64,000 bases of DNA from Aphrocallistes beatrix (lineage: Eukaryota > Porifera > Hexactinellida > Sceptrulophora > Aphrocallistidae), in assembly GCA_963281255.1 (NCBI GenBank), contig OY725504.1, positions 1,054,001 through 1,118,000 on the forward strand, in the 5' to 3' direction. The notes beneath the pieces are model-generated. The model did no database searches and was not told the DNA's origin. It saw only the letters and a program-made list of their open reading frames with translations. Below are positions 42,514 to 54,011 of the stretch, one piece after another. The position numbers were made by a program, and so were the translations under genes. Each line of letters begins with the position of its first letter. Within the stretch, counting starts at the first letter, position 1.

Positions 42514-45500
42514 TCACGTTAGAGTTAGGAAATCGATGCTTAATTCAGTGTTAATAGACATCAACCTTTGTCCTGAATGGTCCATAGCGATTTTCCTCTC
42601 AAATTGAATGATTTGTTTCTTTCGAATCTTATCAGGCCACTCTCGCATTTTAGGTCGAGCTTCTCCATTATATTCTAGAACTGAATCCGGAGTACAGAAA
42701 TAATACTGACCTTTATTGTCTAAAGTGAAGGTGAATGGCTGTAGGAATGTATGGGTACATTGAAACGTAGAAAGAAAAGTTCCGTTTTTGGAAAGGATGG
42801 TGATGGTAGGCATTGACCTCTGATTGGAGAGAATATGAAGATTGTTTTCGTGCAAAAGGATATCCATTGTAGTTCCTTCTTCTTCCTTCACAATTTCGAA
42901 AAGTTGAGGTTTCATTTCATGAATTAGAGCTAAGACATACTGATCTCTACATACAAATATGCATATAACAAAAAGTACGGAGAGCATGCTCCTTAGGTAC
43001 GGAGAGCATGCTCCTTAGGTACGGAGAGCATGCTCCTTAGGTACGGAGAGCATGCTCCTTAGGTACGGAGAGCATGCTCCTTAAGTACGGAGAGCATGCT
43101 CCTTAGAAGTACAAAGAACAACTTCTTAAAAGTACGGAGCGCATAATAAATTATTATTAATTAACTTCATAGAAGTGCTGTGAGCGCACTTAGAAAGTAG
43201 GAAATGCGAGCTATGCAATCAAATAACTACGTATTTAATTTCAAGGAGTACTATTTCAATGAAGTTTGTTTAGATATCATTCTTATATTTTATCAGGAAA
43301 TTAAGATTAATAAAAAAAATATCGGCGCTTCTAGGGATGTCTGGATTAATTATGCTTACATATCCGCGCAATAAGGTACATTTTTGTTAGGAGTTTCGTA
43401 GCTAGCCTAGTTGTGTTTCCGCAAGTGTGAACAAACCCACCCAAGTAGATTAGTATGTTATTCAATTTAAATAGGCCTTTAGTACTATTAGTTTATAATG
43501 CATCTCTTAATTAATAATTAAAATAGCTATTCTTGTCAGTTAACTTACATAAATTATCTATGTATACGAGTGTGTTTACAAACTTTCTTAATTCTCAAAT
43601 AAACTTTTCAATACTTGACATGCCCAACATACTTGTATGTAAATACAGCTATGCCGCGAGTGACGAAATCTAACGCGCGTCAACACTTGCAGAATGCTCT
43701 GGAATTGTTCTCCAAAGTCACAGGAGAGGCTATAGGGGCAACTTTCACTTGGAACGGGCAAGTGAATGTCTTCGGAGCAGAACCTTTTAAGGAGTTTGCA
43801 TCGAAGCACAAAGAGGTGTGGCAGGCCTTGATATCTTCAGTTCACCGATCGGGGCGAGTAAACGAACCCTTGACCAAACCTGATCAGGATAGAAATGATC
43901 TAAGGTTACTTTCAGAAGGGAATTTTTCTACTCTAAGTGTTCCTATTCTTCGCAAACTGGTGGTTCTAGTCACGCAGCGATCTATCGGCAAGTTTTAAAT
44001 ATTTTCTGAAATGTATTTTTAGCCTAACGAAGGGCTCGTAATAGCCATTACGTAATTATTTCAGAGCCTTAACAGATATTATTTTTTGTTTCAGGTCGGA
44101 AACGATTTTTCTGGGGGAATTCGACTCTCAAACCGAACTGGTGGCCAAATAAATACCCTTTTAGTAATGTCAGAAATTCCAAGGCTAATGTTTTAGTGGC
44201 AATACTTAACGCGTATAAGGGTATTGAGCCAGTTTCAAGTGAAATTCGAGACAGATCTCCGCACTCAAGTCCCAAAAGAGAAAGTCAACTAGTTGTTGAT
44301 GATGTAGTCTCATCTGATTCTGATGGTGATAAAATTGTCTTACCTGACCCTGTTAGCCTGGAGTTTTTTGCAGAATCTTGCTCGTTAAGTGAAGATAGTT
44401 GCCTATCTATACAACCACCTCGACAACCCACTCATTTCTTTCCCTTAATAGCTGATACCCCTGTGAAGAATACTCAAAGTATGTGATAATTCTTTTACTA
44501 AAACTAATCGAATTCATTTGATTATAATTATATTGTTTATTGAAATAGCTATGTCAATAGCCACGGAAAGAGTTCAGCAACCCGATTGCACTTTTCACTC
44601 TTCAGAGCGAGAAATTGGTACGGCACAAGATGTTCTTTCAAACAGAAGTATATCTGATGGGGACATGAAGGTTGCTTTACACGAGCTAAGCCACGAGAAT
44701 ACACTTTTGACAGATGTGACAATGAACGTTTTCAGTGTAAGAATTTAAATTATAAATCGTACTCCAAATAATTTATTCAATAGTTTGGGCATATGCATAC
44801 TATAACATAACATAAATAATAAATTAGACATGAACTTAATTAAGACAAATATTGATATTATAGGTGCTGTTACTCAATCAATTTCTGCACGTTCGTGGTT
44901 TGCAAGATACGATTCTAAGTCAAGTAAGTTATTGACATTTCAATGACGGAATATTTAGAAGCGTACTATAATTGTAAACTTAACATTGTGCTTTTCAGAA
45001 ACGTCAATTTATCCCCGCCGAAACACAGAGCATCCAAATCCATCACGATGGCTCATTACACTGGATTGTATCGAGGAGCGAGTCAGATCAGGTGTTCCTA
45101 TACGATTCATTATACCGTGGCTATTTGAATATAGAAATTAAGGCCCAACTTGCATCGCTCTACCGAAGAGAACTAAGAGATGAACTTGATGTAATAATCG
45201 AGCCGATCCAGCAGCAGCAGGGCGGTGCTGATTGCGGCTTATTCGCCGCTGCTGTATGCCTTACGGTGGCACTAGGTGGCAATCCAACGAGTGTGAAATG
45301 GCGTCAAAACCGAATGAGGCAGCATCTCAAAAAGTGTCTAGAAGCGAAACATCTGACTGCCTTTCCAAGTGTTGCAGTGAAGAGATCTGATAAAAGGAGG
45401 ACGCAAATCACGATTCCCTTAATTTGTGTCTGTCGGTTACCAGAGTACGCCTTCAACTACCTCGCAAAGTGTACTAATTGTCAGAAGTTGTACCATAAAT

Positions 45501-48500
45501 CCTGCATGGGATTTCCAGATGTTCAAGGAGAAGTACCAAACTTTATATGTTTTAAATGTAGGACAATTAAGTAATTGTAATAATACTCAACTGGTATCTC
45601 ACAAGATAGTATGACAGAATTATAATTAACATACTACTAGTATATCATTGCTGCATCTGGTTAATTATCGCTAAAAAGTAACGGGTAGTGTAGAAAACGT
45701 TCTCTAGTCTCATATAGGCTATCTGTGTAGAAATTCTTCGAATAATCGAGAAGAGCTGCTCGCAAATTTGGGAATTAATTCGATTTAACTTGTTTTCTGA
45801 GATGTGTTTCATAGAATAGAAAGGTGTACATTTGTGGTTTCTTGAATGAAATCGATCAACCAGAAAAGCCGTCTGTTGAAACGCTTTGGGATCTCTGAAA
45901 GAAAGATTATATTGCTAAATGCTATTTCTTACTATGACAACGATGGTTGGAAAGCAGTGATTTTAATATTTATATTATATGGTTATACTATTACGTACCT
46001 GATCATACATGTCTTTTGTAGATTACACGCATTATCGTAGATGATAATGCGGGGTGGAACATCGAATTGAGTGAGCAGAAGGTTTAGAATACCCACAGTA
46101 GATTCTTTTTGCCTTAAAATTTGGAATCCATAACAGATTTGATGTTGGCAAGTCATCATGATCATTCCTGGTGATAAAGTTTGATGGCTTGGAAAATTCT
46201 TTCTACAAAAATATTCTTTATTTACTTCATTATCATCTTGTTCATAGATTGGTAACCTAAATATTATAACTGAATTAATACAGGCATTCGTACAACTGTT
46301 TGGGTTAGATACTAATTATAGGACACTTACTTGTAATTCGTTTTAAATGCTGGAAAATAAAACGAAAAATAATCCGAAACTACTGATTCAAAAGGTATTA
46401 ATCTTCTTGATTCCATAGAATATAAAATCTCTAGTCTTTCCATTATCCAAACTAGAAGTGGACATATGATTGAGTTTAATGCTAATGATACATTTCCTTC
46501 GGCGTCAGTTTTCTTTTTCGGGTCTAAAGACAGCAACAATCTCTCCAAAGTATACATTTTACGAAAAATAGGAACAAGCATATTTTCTTGGACAAATTTG
46601 CCCTTGGATAACTTGACAATTACTACAAGTTCGCTCTGCTCTAAGATTGAAAATTGGAAAACTCCAGATATTGGTTCATTCCTAGAGAAATATTGAATTA
46701 CTTCTCCGGCACGATCATTACAACTAGTAACAACATCGTTTTCCTGAATACTACAAGATTGTATGTAGTCAGCAAGAGCTTTTGGGTCAATTGACTGAAG
46801 TAACCGTTTAAAGGCACAAGTAGGGAGTCCATTTTGCAAATATTGTGATATTTCCCTTCGTACTGCTTTAGAAAGAATGAATATGCGAGTTGACTGAGGA
46901 ACAGAAGGTATATGTTGATTTTCGTCGAATTTTAATGTTGGGGGCGGGAGTTTCTTAACCGTTCCTAGAGTAATTCCATCAAATATGACTACATCCGGAC
47001 GACTTTTGCATATTGAGCATGTAAAACTTTCTGTGTAATTTATATTCACTAAGCGGAGGTATGTATTCCATGCGTGGTGAAATATGTGATAGCGTATTTT
47101 CTCCGGCCTCCCCAGCCTGACCAGTTTCCGATTCTTTGCTCTAATTAAATTAAGATTGATAAATTAAGGTTAAAATGATATTTTTCATATTTTTTTGTCA
47201 ATGGCTCTGAACCTTTCTCGGTCGGCGTACCCCTTTGCCATAGAGTAAAGTGCACACATCCATCTTAGTAAATAGAAATAAATACCTTAAAAGGAAACTA
47301 TCCCAAGAAACTCGTGGTGAATCAGGTACTTAATGAGGGTATTACTCCTACCCCTTGATCAGAATTACTGGCTTAAATTCTTAACTTCAGGATTATTTTC
47401 CGCATATTTAACACTTTTATTAAATGTAAGCACATGTATCCGTAGGAAAATAAAAATTTAACAACTTACCTAACAAATCCTTGAAGAGTATTCCGAGACA
47501 TAGTCATTAGTTCGCTGTATTCATATAGTAATGAATAATGGACGAAATAGTGGTTGTCTATGTTAAGAAGCAAATCAGATGATCCATCATAGACGGCGAA
47601 ACATCTACATTTACCAGTGCAAGTCCCATTGAATACTAAATATATGAAGAATTAAAACATAATATACTGCAAGTTTATTATAAATCAATTAGTAACAGTA
47701 CCTTGATGGCCTGCTAATGAAATTACATCACTATCAGTGTATATAATGATTCCTTTCGCTGAACGTGCTGGCTTTAGATCACGAAATGGATAACCATTGA
47801 CACAGTTCATTTTTTCAGGCTTAATATCATAAGGTAATTGAAGCCCATACTTCAGCTGATTATCATAGACACTGGAAAGATTATCATCAAGGCGTATTGG
47901 AATTGGGGTACGAGAAATTGATTCATATTTATGTTCACTATAGTCTCCACAATTAGGTATAGAAAGCGGTAACATTTCTAGAAATGACGATTTAAGGTTA
48001 CAGGGCTTTATGCATGTTCTGCAAAACCAATTGCCTTCCTATCGGAAATAATTAAGATTATGTATAATAATATATCTTATATATTAAAACGCAATGGTTT
48101 TTTGTTTTTTTATGTTTTTTTGTTTGTGCAGAATTGATTGAGGAACTGGGAGGTGCTAGAAATGTGAAATTTGGCACACAGATAAATAATAATGAGTCTA
48201 TGATTAAGTTTGAAGATCTAAGCGAAATTTTCACATCTCTGCAAAAATAATGGAAGACAATTTTTCATACCTTTTCTATACAATATATATGGCTTCACTT
48301 TCACTATAGATATCATTGTGCGACACCTCAATAGACTATTGTTATTAATACTTCAAAGAAATGACGTATGTGGATATCTTAATTTCCCTGCTATGCAAGT
48401 GCGCGAAGCGTGCTTTGTAAAAAATTAAACCAACCGTAAATTTATGTTATAATTATTAATAACTTCTAGTTACCTTGCAATTGAAAAGGTGAAAAGTAGA

Positions 48501-51312
48501 AGCGTCGGCTAATATTGCAGAATTTTCAGTCAAAAAGTGAATATCAAATCCTGCATGGTTTTTCGCATCAACCTCTTGAAATAAATGATCATCAATTGCT
48601 AGCTGGGCGGCTTTAGCATGTAGACACTGCTTATCTCTGCATGCTGTACATAGTAATGAATCGATTATTACAATTGTAGACGGACAGAGGGTTCGTTTCT
48701 CTAAATGAATGAAAACAAAATTGATTCTACTTGATCGTAAATAAATAAAAATATTTTCAAAGAAAATAAATACCTTCATCGTCTACATAATCACACATAG
48801 CTATTATCCGTGTATTTGTCAATTTCCATAATTTTCCATTATGGAGAAGAGAATGTATATATCGATCAACAGGTGAGAGATTTAGAATATGCAGAGCCAT
48901 TCCATGATCTGCATTGGCCTGAGGTCCATCACAGTCGTATGGAAGCTCGTCTATTAAATAATTTAACTTAGTACTATCTGCCCTGTTTCTAACTTAGTTT
49001 CTGCTATACAGATGCTGAAAATGTTTTTAATATGCATATTACTAATACAACTTACGGATAGTTGATGGATAGTCTGATTTACTTATTGAAAAGTCTTCTA
49101 TTTGGAGTTGAGAGAGAGATAGTTCTTCTGTACGCCTCCTTTTACTTGAGACAGGTGCAAGTTCAGTCAGATGTACTTTATCAGCTCCTCGATTATTCGA
49201 CATTACAAATAAGTATTATACTTATAAAATAAAACAGTTTGCGACAGTTATTCACTTCATCTATTTATGTGGTTGGTGGTTGTGATACTTGTGAACTTCT
49301 AAAACCAAGACATATTTTATGTGGTTTCTAAACAAGTGCTGTTTGGAAACCACATAATATATATCTTGGTCATAGTAGTTTATAACAGCTTCACAACCAC
49401 TATAGCGGTAAGGTATTGATTATAGGGCATGCAAATTATTTACCACATCTTAAAAATTCCATTATACCAGAAATGCAGTTATCGTTACATAAAGTGAAAA
49501 CGATTTTAAAATATTATATTGACTAGTACTACAATATATAATTCTAAGGAGCATGCTCTCCGTACTTCTAAGGAGCATGCTCTCTGTACTTCTAAGGAGC
49601 ATGCTCTCCGTACCTAAGGAGCATGCTCTCCGTACCTAAGGAGCATGCTCTCCGTACCTAAAGAGCATGCTCTCCGTACCTAAAGAGCATGCTCTCCGTA
49701 CTTTTTGTTACCTCAAATATGCCATCATCGTCTACAACAAGCCGAGTAGATCTGATATGATCTGTCTTGTCATCAGAAATAATTTCCTTCTCACTGATTC
49801 CGAATACACTAACAAGTTCCGCATTGAAAGTAAACACAAATACAATTCTCAATTTTCTGTTTGGGAGGAATATCAGATTGTTGTTAATCGCCACTCCATG
49901 AATCTCGTAACATATCTCTGTCTGTGGTTCAAAATACGGTTTGAGAACTTCAAGTAAGCTTGATATATTTCTTTCAAAGTACAATTCCCCTTCAGGACTA
50001 TAGACAAATAATCTGTCATAAGTAGCTATACTTAGTCCGCTAGTAAGAGTCCCAATGATTCGACCTGTCTCAGAATCAGCAGCTATTGAGGTGGTACCAC
50101 GAGGTACTCTACCGCCCATCTAAATTCAATTTAAATTCTCAAGATAAAAATTGCTGAAATAAGAAAACATCTACTTGTATAATTATTTTCTTGTGTCTAG
50201 AACAGGGATCGTGGTGTAAAAATTACACCACGAATTTTGGGAGTTACACCACGATTTGGGTCGGCCGCTGCAGCGTGGGCAATATTTGGTTAATATTTTT
50301 TCGGTGGTTACACCGTGATTAAGCTGAGTTACACCAAGGTCTCAACCTTAAAAAAAATCCTGGTCTATAATCCATAGATTTACATTGGTTCTAGGTATTA
50401 GATACAACAGAGCAAAAATTGGTCATACCCAATTTCTGGGATGGGGCAGGAGCGTCCTGGAAAATCTAGATACCTAATTTCCGGGACGGGACGGATAAAA
50501 TAACTAATTTCCGTCCTGTCTATGAAATTAGTCATACCAGTAAAAATTGGCGGGGGAAAGTAATAAAACCGTCTCAAACTGAAATTGGGCATCTTGATCC
50601 GCCCGTCCTTGAATTTAATCATCTTGACGGTGTCGAGTGACATCGTCCTCTCCCACCCCTACCCCACCGGGTAAACTTCCCCCGACTGAGGATCCTAGTG
50701 TCAGATTCCCCCGAACCTCTCGTCTAGGTTCAGGAGTTCCCCATGGGTGGGGACAAGTCAGGGAGACGCCTGGCATAACGACAGCGGGTTTAGCCTGTTG
50801 CAACTGTTGACTCCGCAGGTAAATATTTGTTCCCTCTCCCCATCCATTAAAATTGGTCTGGGTGAAACAAAATTGATTCACAAACCATTTTTGGTACCAT
50901 ATATTTCACTCAAACAAAGCATGTGACGTTATGACGTTATAATCACTCTAGGTCTCTATAATATGCTTTATAGTTTGGTGGTATGCCAGACAAAGCAACT
51001 GATTGTCTCCTCATGGAACAATCTTAGATATCTAAGGAATCTAGGAAAAGTTATGAATTGGGTGGAGTCTCAATTTATCTCTTGGTGCTACTACGACGAG
51101 TTTGAGATTCATGAGAGCTATGCCATAGGATTCGGAAAAATAGCATTTTCTTGAAATTGTACTATCGTGTGGAGGAGTGTTCCATTAGAAGAGAACACTT
51201 TGATGCAGTAACCCAAAGCATCGCTGATAATCAAATTCTTCTCATTATCCAGACAAAAGAAGAAGGCTCTTTTAAGAAGAGAATTTAGTAAGTAATCATA
51301 GTGCTTTCCCAC
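42514..51312 (-). CDS. NHL-repeat protein gene split by a 6.7-kb transposon in an intron (partial)
   Basis: Three coding pieces on the minus strand. 51312-51118 encodes FFFCLDNEKNLIISDALGYC and IKVFSSNGTLLHTI, an NHL blade. 50119-49712 encodes GTTSIAADSETGRIIGT up to LVVDDDGIFE. 42939-42514 encodes YVLALIHEMKPQLFEIVKEE to the stop. Exons two and three join in phase 0 using GAG/GTAACA (49712/49711) and ATCAG/TATGTC (42940/42939). Without the transposon this intron would be only about 29 nt. The link from the first piece to the second is unclear because the frame stops at 51118 with no obvious donor, and no start codon is visible, so the gene may be decaying. It is related to the NHL gene at 37045-38322. 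Confidence 0.5.
42968..43140. repeat. Left terminal array of the KDZ transposon
   Basis: Six 22-bp units with centres at about 42979, 43001, 43023, 43045, 43067 and 43089, then a degraded unit. Each contains GAGCATGCTC, a perfect 10-bp palindrome. Likely binding sites for the transposase. Confidence 0.9.
43651..45574 (+). CDS. Ulp1-like cysteine protease with PHD finger (transposon accessory gene, five exons)
   Basis: Exons 43651-43987, 44095-44478, 44549-44736, 44864-44923 and 44999-45574 total 1545 nt (514 residues), with matching phases at every junction. Intron 1 is GC-AG (G/GCAAGT); the others are GT-AG. The N-terminal part has a Trp-rich segment, FFWGNSTLKPNWWPNKYPFS. Residues about 324-430 resemble C48/Ulp1 peptidases: H344 in GSLHWIV, D359 in FLYDSLY, Q near 396 and C402 in QQQQGGADCGLFA, a complete catalytic set. 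Residues 466-510 form a C4HC3 PHD finger (C466, C468, C481, C484, H489, C492, C507, C510). Inferred role: removing SUMO- or ubiquitin-like marks, or processing the transposase. It converges on the transposase gene, with the stops 70 bp apart. Confidence 0.85.
45645..49203 (-). CDS. KDZ-type transposase (eight exons, apparently intact)
   Basis: Exons 49203-49056, 48950-48774, 48700-48474, 48038-47702, 47635-47470, 47140-46331, 46256-45999 and 45894-45645 total 2373 nt (790 residues), all GT-AG with consistent phases. Start MSNNRGADK, with a basic SSKRRR patch. Cys clusters at CTACRDKQCLH (C126-H136), CRTCIKPC and CTGKCRCF resemble the CxC/SWIM-like zinc-binding parts of KDZ transposases. The catalytic half has SRPDVVIFDGITLG (D406), TCQHQICYGFQIL, PPRIIIYDNACNL (D696), FLVDRFHSRNHKC and NSQICEQLFSII (E753), giving a D-D-E set typical of Kyakuja-Dileera-Zisupton enzymes. 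The family is known; the DDE residue choice is by motif only. No internal stops or frameshifts. Confidence 0.87.
48050..48440. repeat. Repeat-like insert in transposase intron 3
   Basis: The intron between exons 3 and 4 is about 435 nt, larger than its neighbours. It begins with T-rich runs, then GAAATTTGGCACACAGAT, and ends near CAAGTGCGCGAAGCGTGC. Similar GC-rich GCGAAGCG patches occur at 27909 and 40501. It may be a nested non-autonomous element (Helitron-like ends are one possibility). Confidence 0.3.
49545..49708. repeat. Right terminal array of the KDZ transposon
   Basis: Seven inverted units (GGAGCATGCTCTCCGTACC, 22-26 bp spacing) ending CCGTACTTTTTGT. Units nearest the end are the most regular; inner ones carry an extra TTCTA. 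Same palindromic GAGCATGCTC core as the left array. Confidence 0.9.
50203..50362. mobile_element. hAT-like MITE with supporting empty site
   Basis: 160 bp from CAGGGATCGTGG to AAAAAATCCTG, flanked by GTCTAGAA and GTCTATAA (8-bp duplication, one difference). It contains repeated, inverted TTACACCACGA motifs. The paralogous segment at 36650-36685 lacks the insert (CCTAGAATCCCTAGATTTAC), an empty site that confirms the ends. Confidence 0.8.
50398..50880. repeat. Dispersed GC-rich repeat block
   Basis: CTAGATACCTAATTTCCGGGACGGGAC and its inverse are shared with 62880-63030 (GGTACCTAGATTTTCCGGG). A C-rich block (50640-50800) with CCGGGTAAACTTCCCCCGAC follows. Probably mobile-element debris in an intron of the NHL gene. 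Confidence 0.45.
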
Positions 51313-51990
51313 TGTTTGTCATTACTAGTAATATAGAATTCTACAAAATAGAGCAAAACACAAATTTAAAAGAATCCAAGTTTCATTTTTCAAGAATCTT
51401 GGTAAGCCGATTAGCCAACGTATCTTAAACTTTGAGTTAGGAAAATTGTTATTAAGGTCGAGGAGGTTTAATATTTTTATTGAATTTGCATTGGCAAGTG
51501 GCACGAAATTAATTCAATTGTTATACAATAACATAGTAGTTATTTCGGAATGATAGAAAATTCCAACTAAATTACTTGCATATTGAATCACTATTAATGC
51601 AAAGTTGCTTAATCGTTTAGCCTTGAATACAGTCCTGGTAACAAGAGGAGGTGTCATATATAAATTAAATAATCCCTTACAAATGTTACTATATTAATTA
51701 ATACAGTCTGCATTAGTAAGGGACAGGAAGGGATTATTTAATTTATATATGACGCATTATTCTGTTAGCATTCAAGGCTAATTAACCTCAAAAGTGCATT
51801 AGAGTCAATTCTTATTTTTATCTAATGTATTTACATAGTATTATAATTGCATCATTTAAAAGCAATTAAGATCATAGTGTAAGCAGTTCCAAGCTAAGAC
51901 AAGGTAAATATCGTATTTCACATTATGCAATCTCAATTTACTGCACAATATAAAGCAAAATAAACATACAATAATATTATATATGTAAAA
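51313..51990. other. Gene-free AT-rich stretch with an inverted repeat
   Basis: Contains an imperfect inverted repeat: TCATATATAAATTAAATAATCCCT (about 51655-51680) and AGGGATTATTTAATTTATATATGA (about 51728-51752), enclosing about 50 bp. Otherwise it is presumably the promoter region of the membrane-protein gene at 51991. Confidence 0.55.
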
Positions 51991-53085
51991 ATGATAAATA
52001 TAACAACACATTGGATTCTGTATCTTGTTTTTGACGTCATAATAATCCCGATGATATTTCTCACCATCACTTTAATGATTGGATGGTGTATTTATTTCCT
52101 TGTAAAATGTTGTCGTCTTTATGAAGAATACAAAACCTGTAAACGAACCCCTGTTCTACATCTCCTCTACTCAGATGTGCAATATCTCTCTAAACAGAGG
52201 AAACTGTACAACCTGAAAACACACATCACCAAATATCTCCTAATGATTGTCTGTAGTTCAGTTGAGGTGTCTAGTATAGTTTACTATGCATCATTCATTC
52301 CAATAATAAAACTCACAGCACAACCTGATCATAATGAAACAAACATTCAAAATTGTTACTATAATCGCATTCCAGACAAAGATTTGATTATCAATATTTA
52401 TTTTTTGTTCGCAGATTTAATGTCGATAACTCTTATTTCAATCCTGTCTCGCTACCTCGCTGCTAGATATCTCAACCATCCTTTCAAACCAACTCTCATC
52501 AAATATCTCATCTGGTGCTGTGTTCAATTGATTTTGATTGTATTCTGTTCCACACCATACACGTGGATTTTTAGGGTTTTGGTCCTTACTATTATCAGCA
52601 TAGCCAACTGGATTGTGTTGTTGAGAGATACGTCCATTCTGTCTCGTGTACTCAGGTCCAATCTAAGAGATATTCAACTCTATTCTGACAATAGAGTATT
52701 CTATAATCAGCAATTATCAGCATTCAAATTCTATCGCATATTCCGTATTGTGTCACTGGTTTCACTCCTATGGTATGTCATATGTGCCATAGGCTATTCC
52801 ATGTTCCGCTTGGTTAAATTTTTGTTATTTGCAGGATGCACCATACATTTAAACAAAATAACCATCAAATTGTTCATACAATCAAATAATCCATTCTTCA
52901 TTAAGGATATATTTTATTATGTGGATGTGATATTTCTATTTCTCTATTTCCTGACATTTTCCCTGACATTATACTTCATCACATTCAGCCCAATCATCCT
53001 CAAATGTGCCAAGAGATGCAGAGAGAAAGAGGACCAATACAGATACAATTATGACAAACTGCAAGCTCTCTTGAGGAAGTACTAG
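51991..53085 (+). CDS. Orphan multi-pass (about seven-helix) membrane protein
   Basis: 364 residues from ATG 51991. Hydrophobic helices at about residues 8-36, 82-105, 132-156, 170-188, 192-214, 246-280 and 322-352. A conserved-looking basic cluster follows helix 1 (KCCRLYEEYKTCKR), and the C-terminus is charged (KCAKRCREKEDQYRYNYDKL). The N-terminus and extracellular parts carry possible N-glycosylation sites (NIT, NET). Seven helices could suggest a GPCR-like receptor, but I see no DRY, NPxxY or other family motif, so no family is assigned. Single exon. Confidence 0.65.
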   Translation: MINITTHWILYLVFDVIIIPMIFLTITLMIGWCIYFLVKCCRLYEEYKTCKRTPVLHLLYSDVQYLSKQRKLYNLKTHITKYLLMIVCSSVEVSSIVYYASFIPIIKLTAQPDHNETNIQNCYYNRIPDKDLIINIYFLFADLMSITLISILSRYLAARYLNHPFKPTLIKYLIWCCVQLILIVFCSTPYTWIFRVLVLTIISIANWIVLLRDTSILSRVLRSNLRDIQLYSDNRVFYNQQLSAFKFYRIFRIVSLVSLLWYVICAIGYSMFRLVKFLLFAGCTIHLNKITIKLFIQSNNPFFIKDIFYYVDVIFLFLYFLTFSLTLYFITFSPIILKCAKRCREKEDQYRYNYDKLQALLRKY

Positions 53086-54011
53086 AAAATTTAAACTAAT
53101 ATTTCTAAATTTAATTATACAACTATATTCTATACTAATATTGAATTGCCATTTAACATTATAAATTGGTAGAATTGTGTGGTAAATAAATAATCATTTT
53201 AGTGACTGTGCTTCAAAATTTTTCATTTGGTTGAATTGACATCTCCGTCTTTCCTGTTTGATTAGCAACAGCTTTTGTGAAATTTCACCAGAGCATAAAA
53301 TTTGATAAAAAAGCCCTATTATGACAAAAAAGATGCTAACATTTGTAGTTCACCCACAAAAAACTAAAAGTCAACAAGTACCCGGAGTCGAAGAAATCAG
53401 CCTCAAGCTAAATATGATTTTTATCTGAATTGTTTCAGGTGTGGAAATTGGTACAAAAATTCCGATTATAGATCCAAGGAGTTTCAGGTGTAAAAGAAAG
53501 ACCATTCGGCAAAGGTGTGCAGGGGCGGCATTTCCAAGAAGTTGACCGGGACTGGAGAGAGACTCACAAAGTGTAATGTTTCAGAAGAAATTGGAGAAGC
53601 CCCAGATTATCGTTGTTTAAGTGAAACTATCAGAACTAGAATAAATAGCTTCTAGTAACGTTGGTTGTAGGCTTTTATTCCTTCAATTGAATAACATTGA
53701 TTAGCATTCTACTTCGTCTAACCCTTGTGGCGTAAACACTAAATGATGAAGTGCAGGCATAATATGATCGAGATTAGAATCTAGGAGGAAACGAAGTTAC
53801 GGTAGGAGCACACATTCTAATAGAAACGGTACTACAATTTGACTGAAAAATATGTGAAATGTTATATATGACACAGATATTTTGATTTCCATCGTACGCT
53901 CTGGACTGGTCCGCACCGTCCTGAACAAATCAATGACGGTCCGGTCCGATCCATGAGATTGCCGGACCGCTGCATCTCTGTTTCAGATGTTTATGCTACG
54001 GGAGGTGTTAT
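53086..54011. other. Gene-free stretch
   Basis: About 930 bp without a supported gene. GGTCCGGTCCGATCC and GATTGCCGGACCGC near 53940-53975 are inverted motifs like those at 39005-39160. Confidence 0.35.

Larger units (their letters stand above)
42968..49708. mobile_element. Complete KDZ-type DNA transposon with inverted tandem-array ends
   Basis: 6741 bp. The left end ACAAAAAGTACGG is the inverse of the right end CCGTACTTTTTGT, and TA flanks both sides (42966-42967, 49709-49710). Each end then carries a tandem array of a 22-bp unit (GTACGGAGAGCATGCTCCTT plus AG): six copies on the left, seven on the right in reverse orientation. Between them are two tail-to-tail spliced genes, an accessory protease on + and a transposase on -, both apparently intact. 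It lies in an intron of an NHL gene. Known Zisupton elements make 8-bp duplications; only TA is seen here, so the target rule is uncertain. Confidence 0.85.

Noticed and set aside
42968-43140. CRISPR array
   Set aside because: Regular short repeats but no variable spacers, eukaryotic context, and an inverted partner array 6.5 kb away; they are transposon ends.
49667-49957. 96-codon plus-strand frame
   Set aside because: Lies opposite the NHL exon and runs into the transposon array; no features of its own.
50615-50881. 88-codon minus-strand frame with Gly/Pro-rich C-terminus
   Set aside because: Falls in a GC-rich dispersed repeat; no family recognised and no conserved start.
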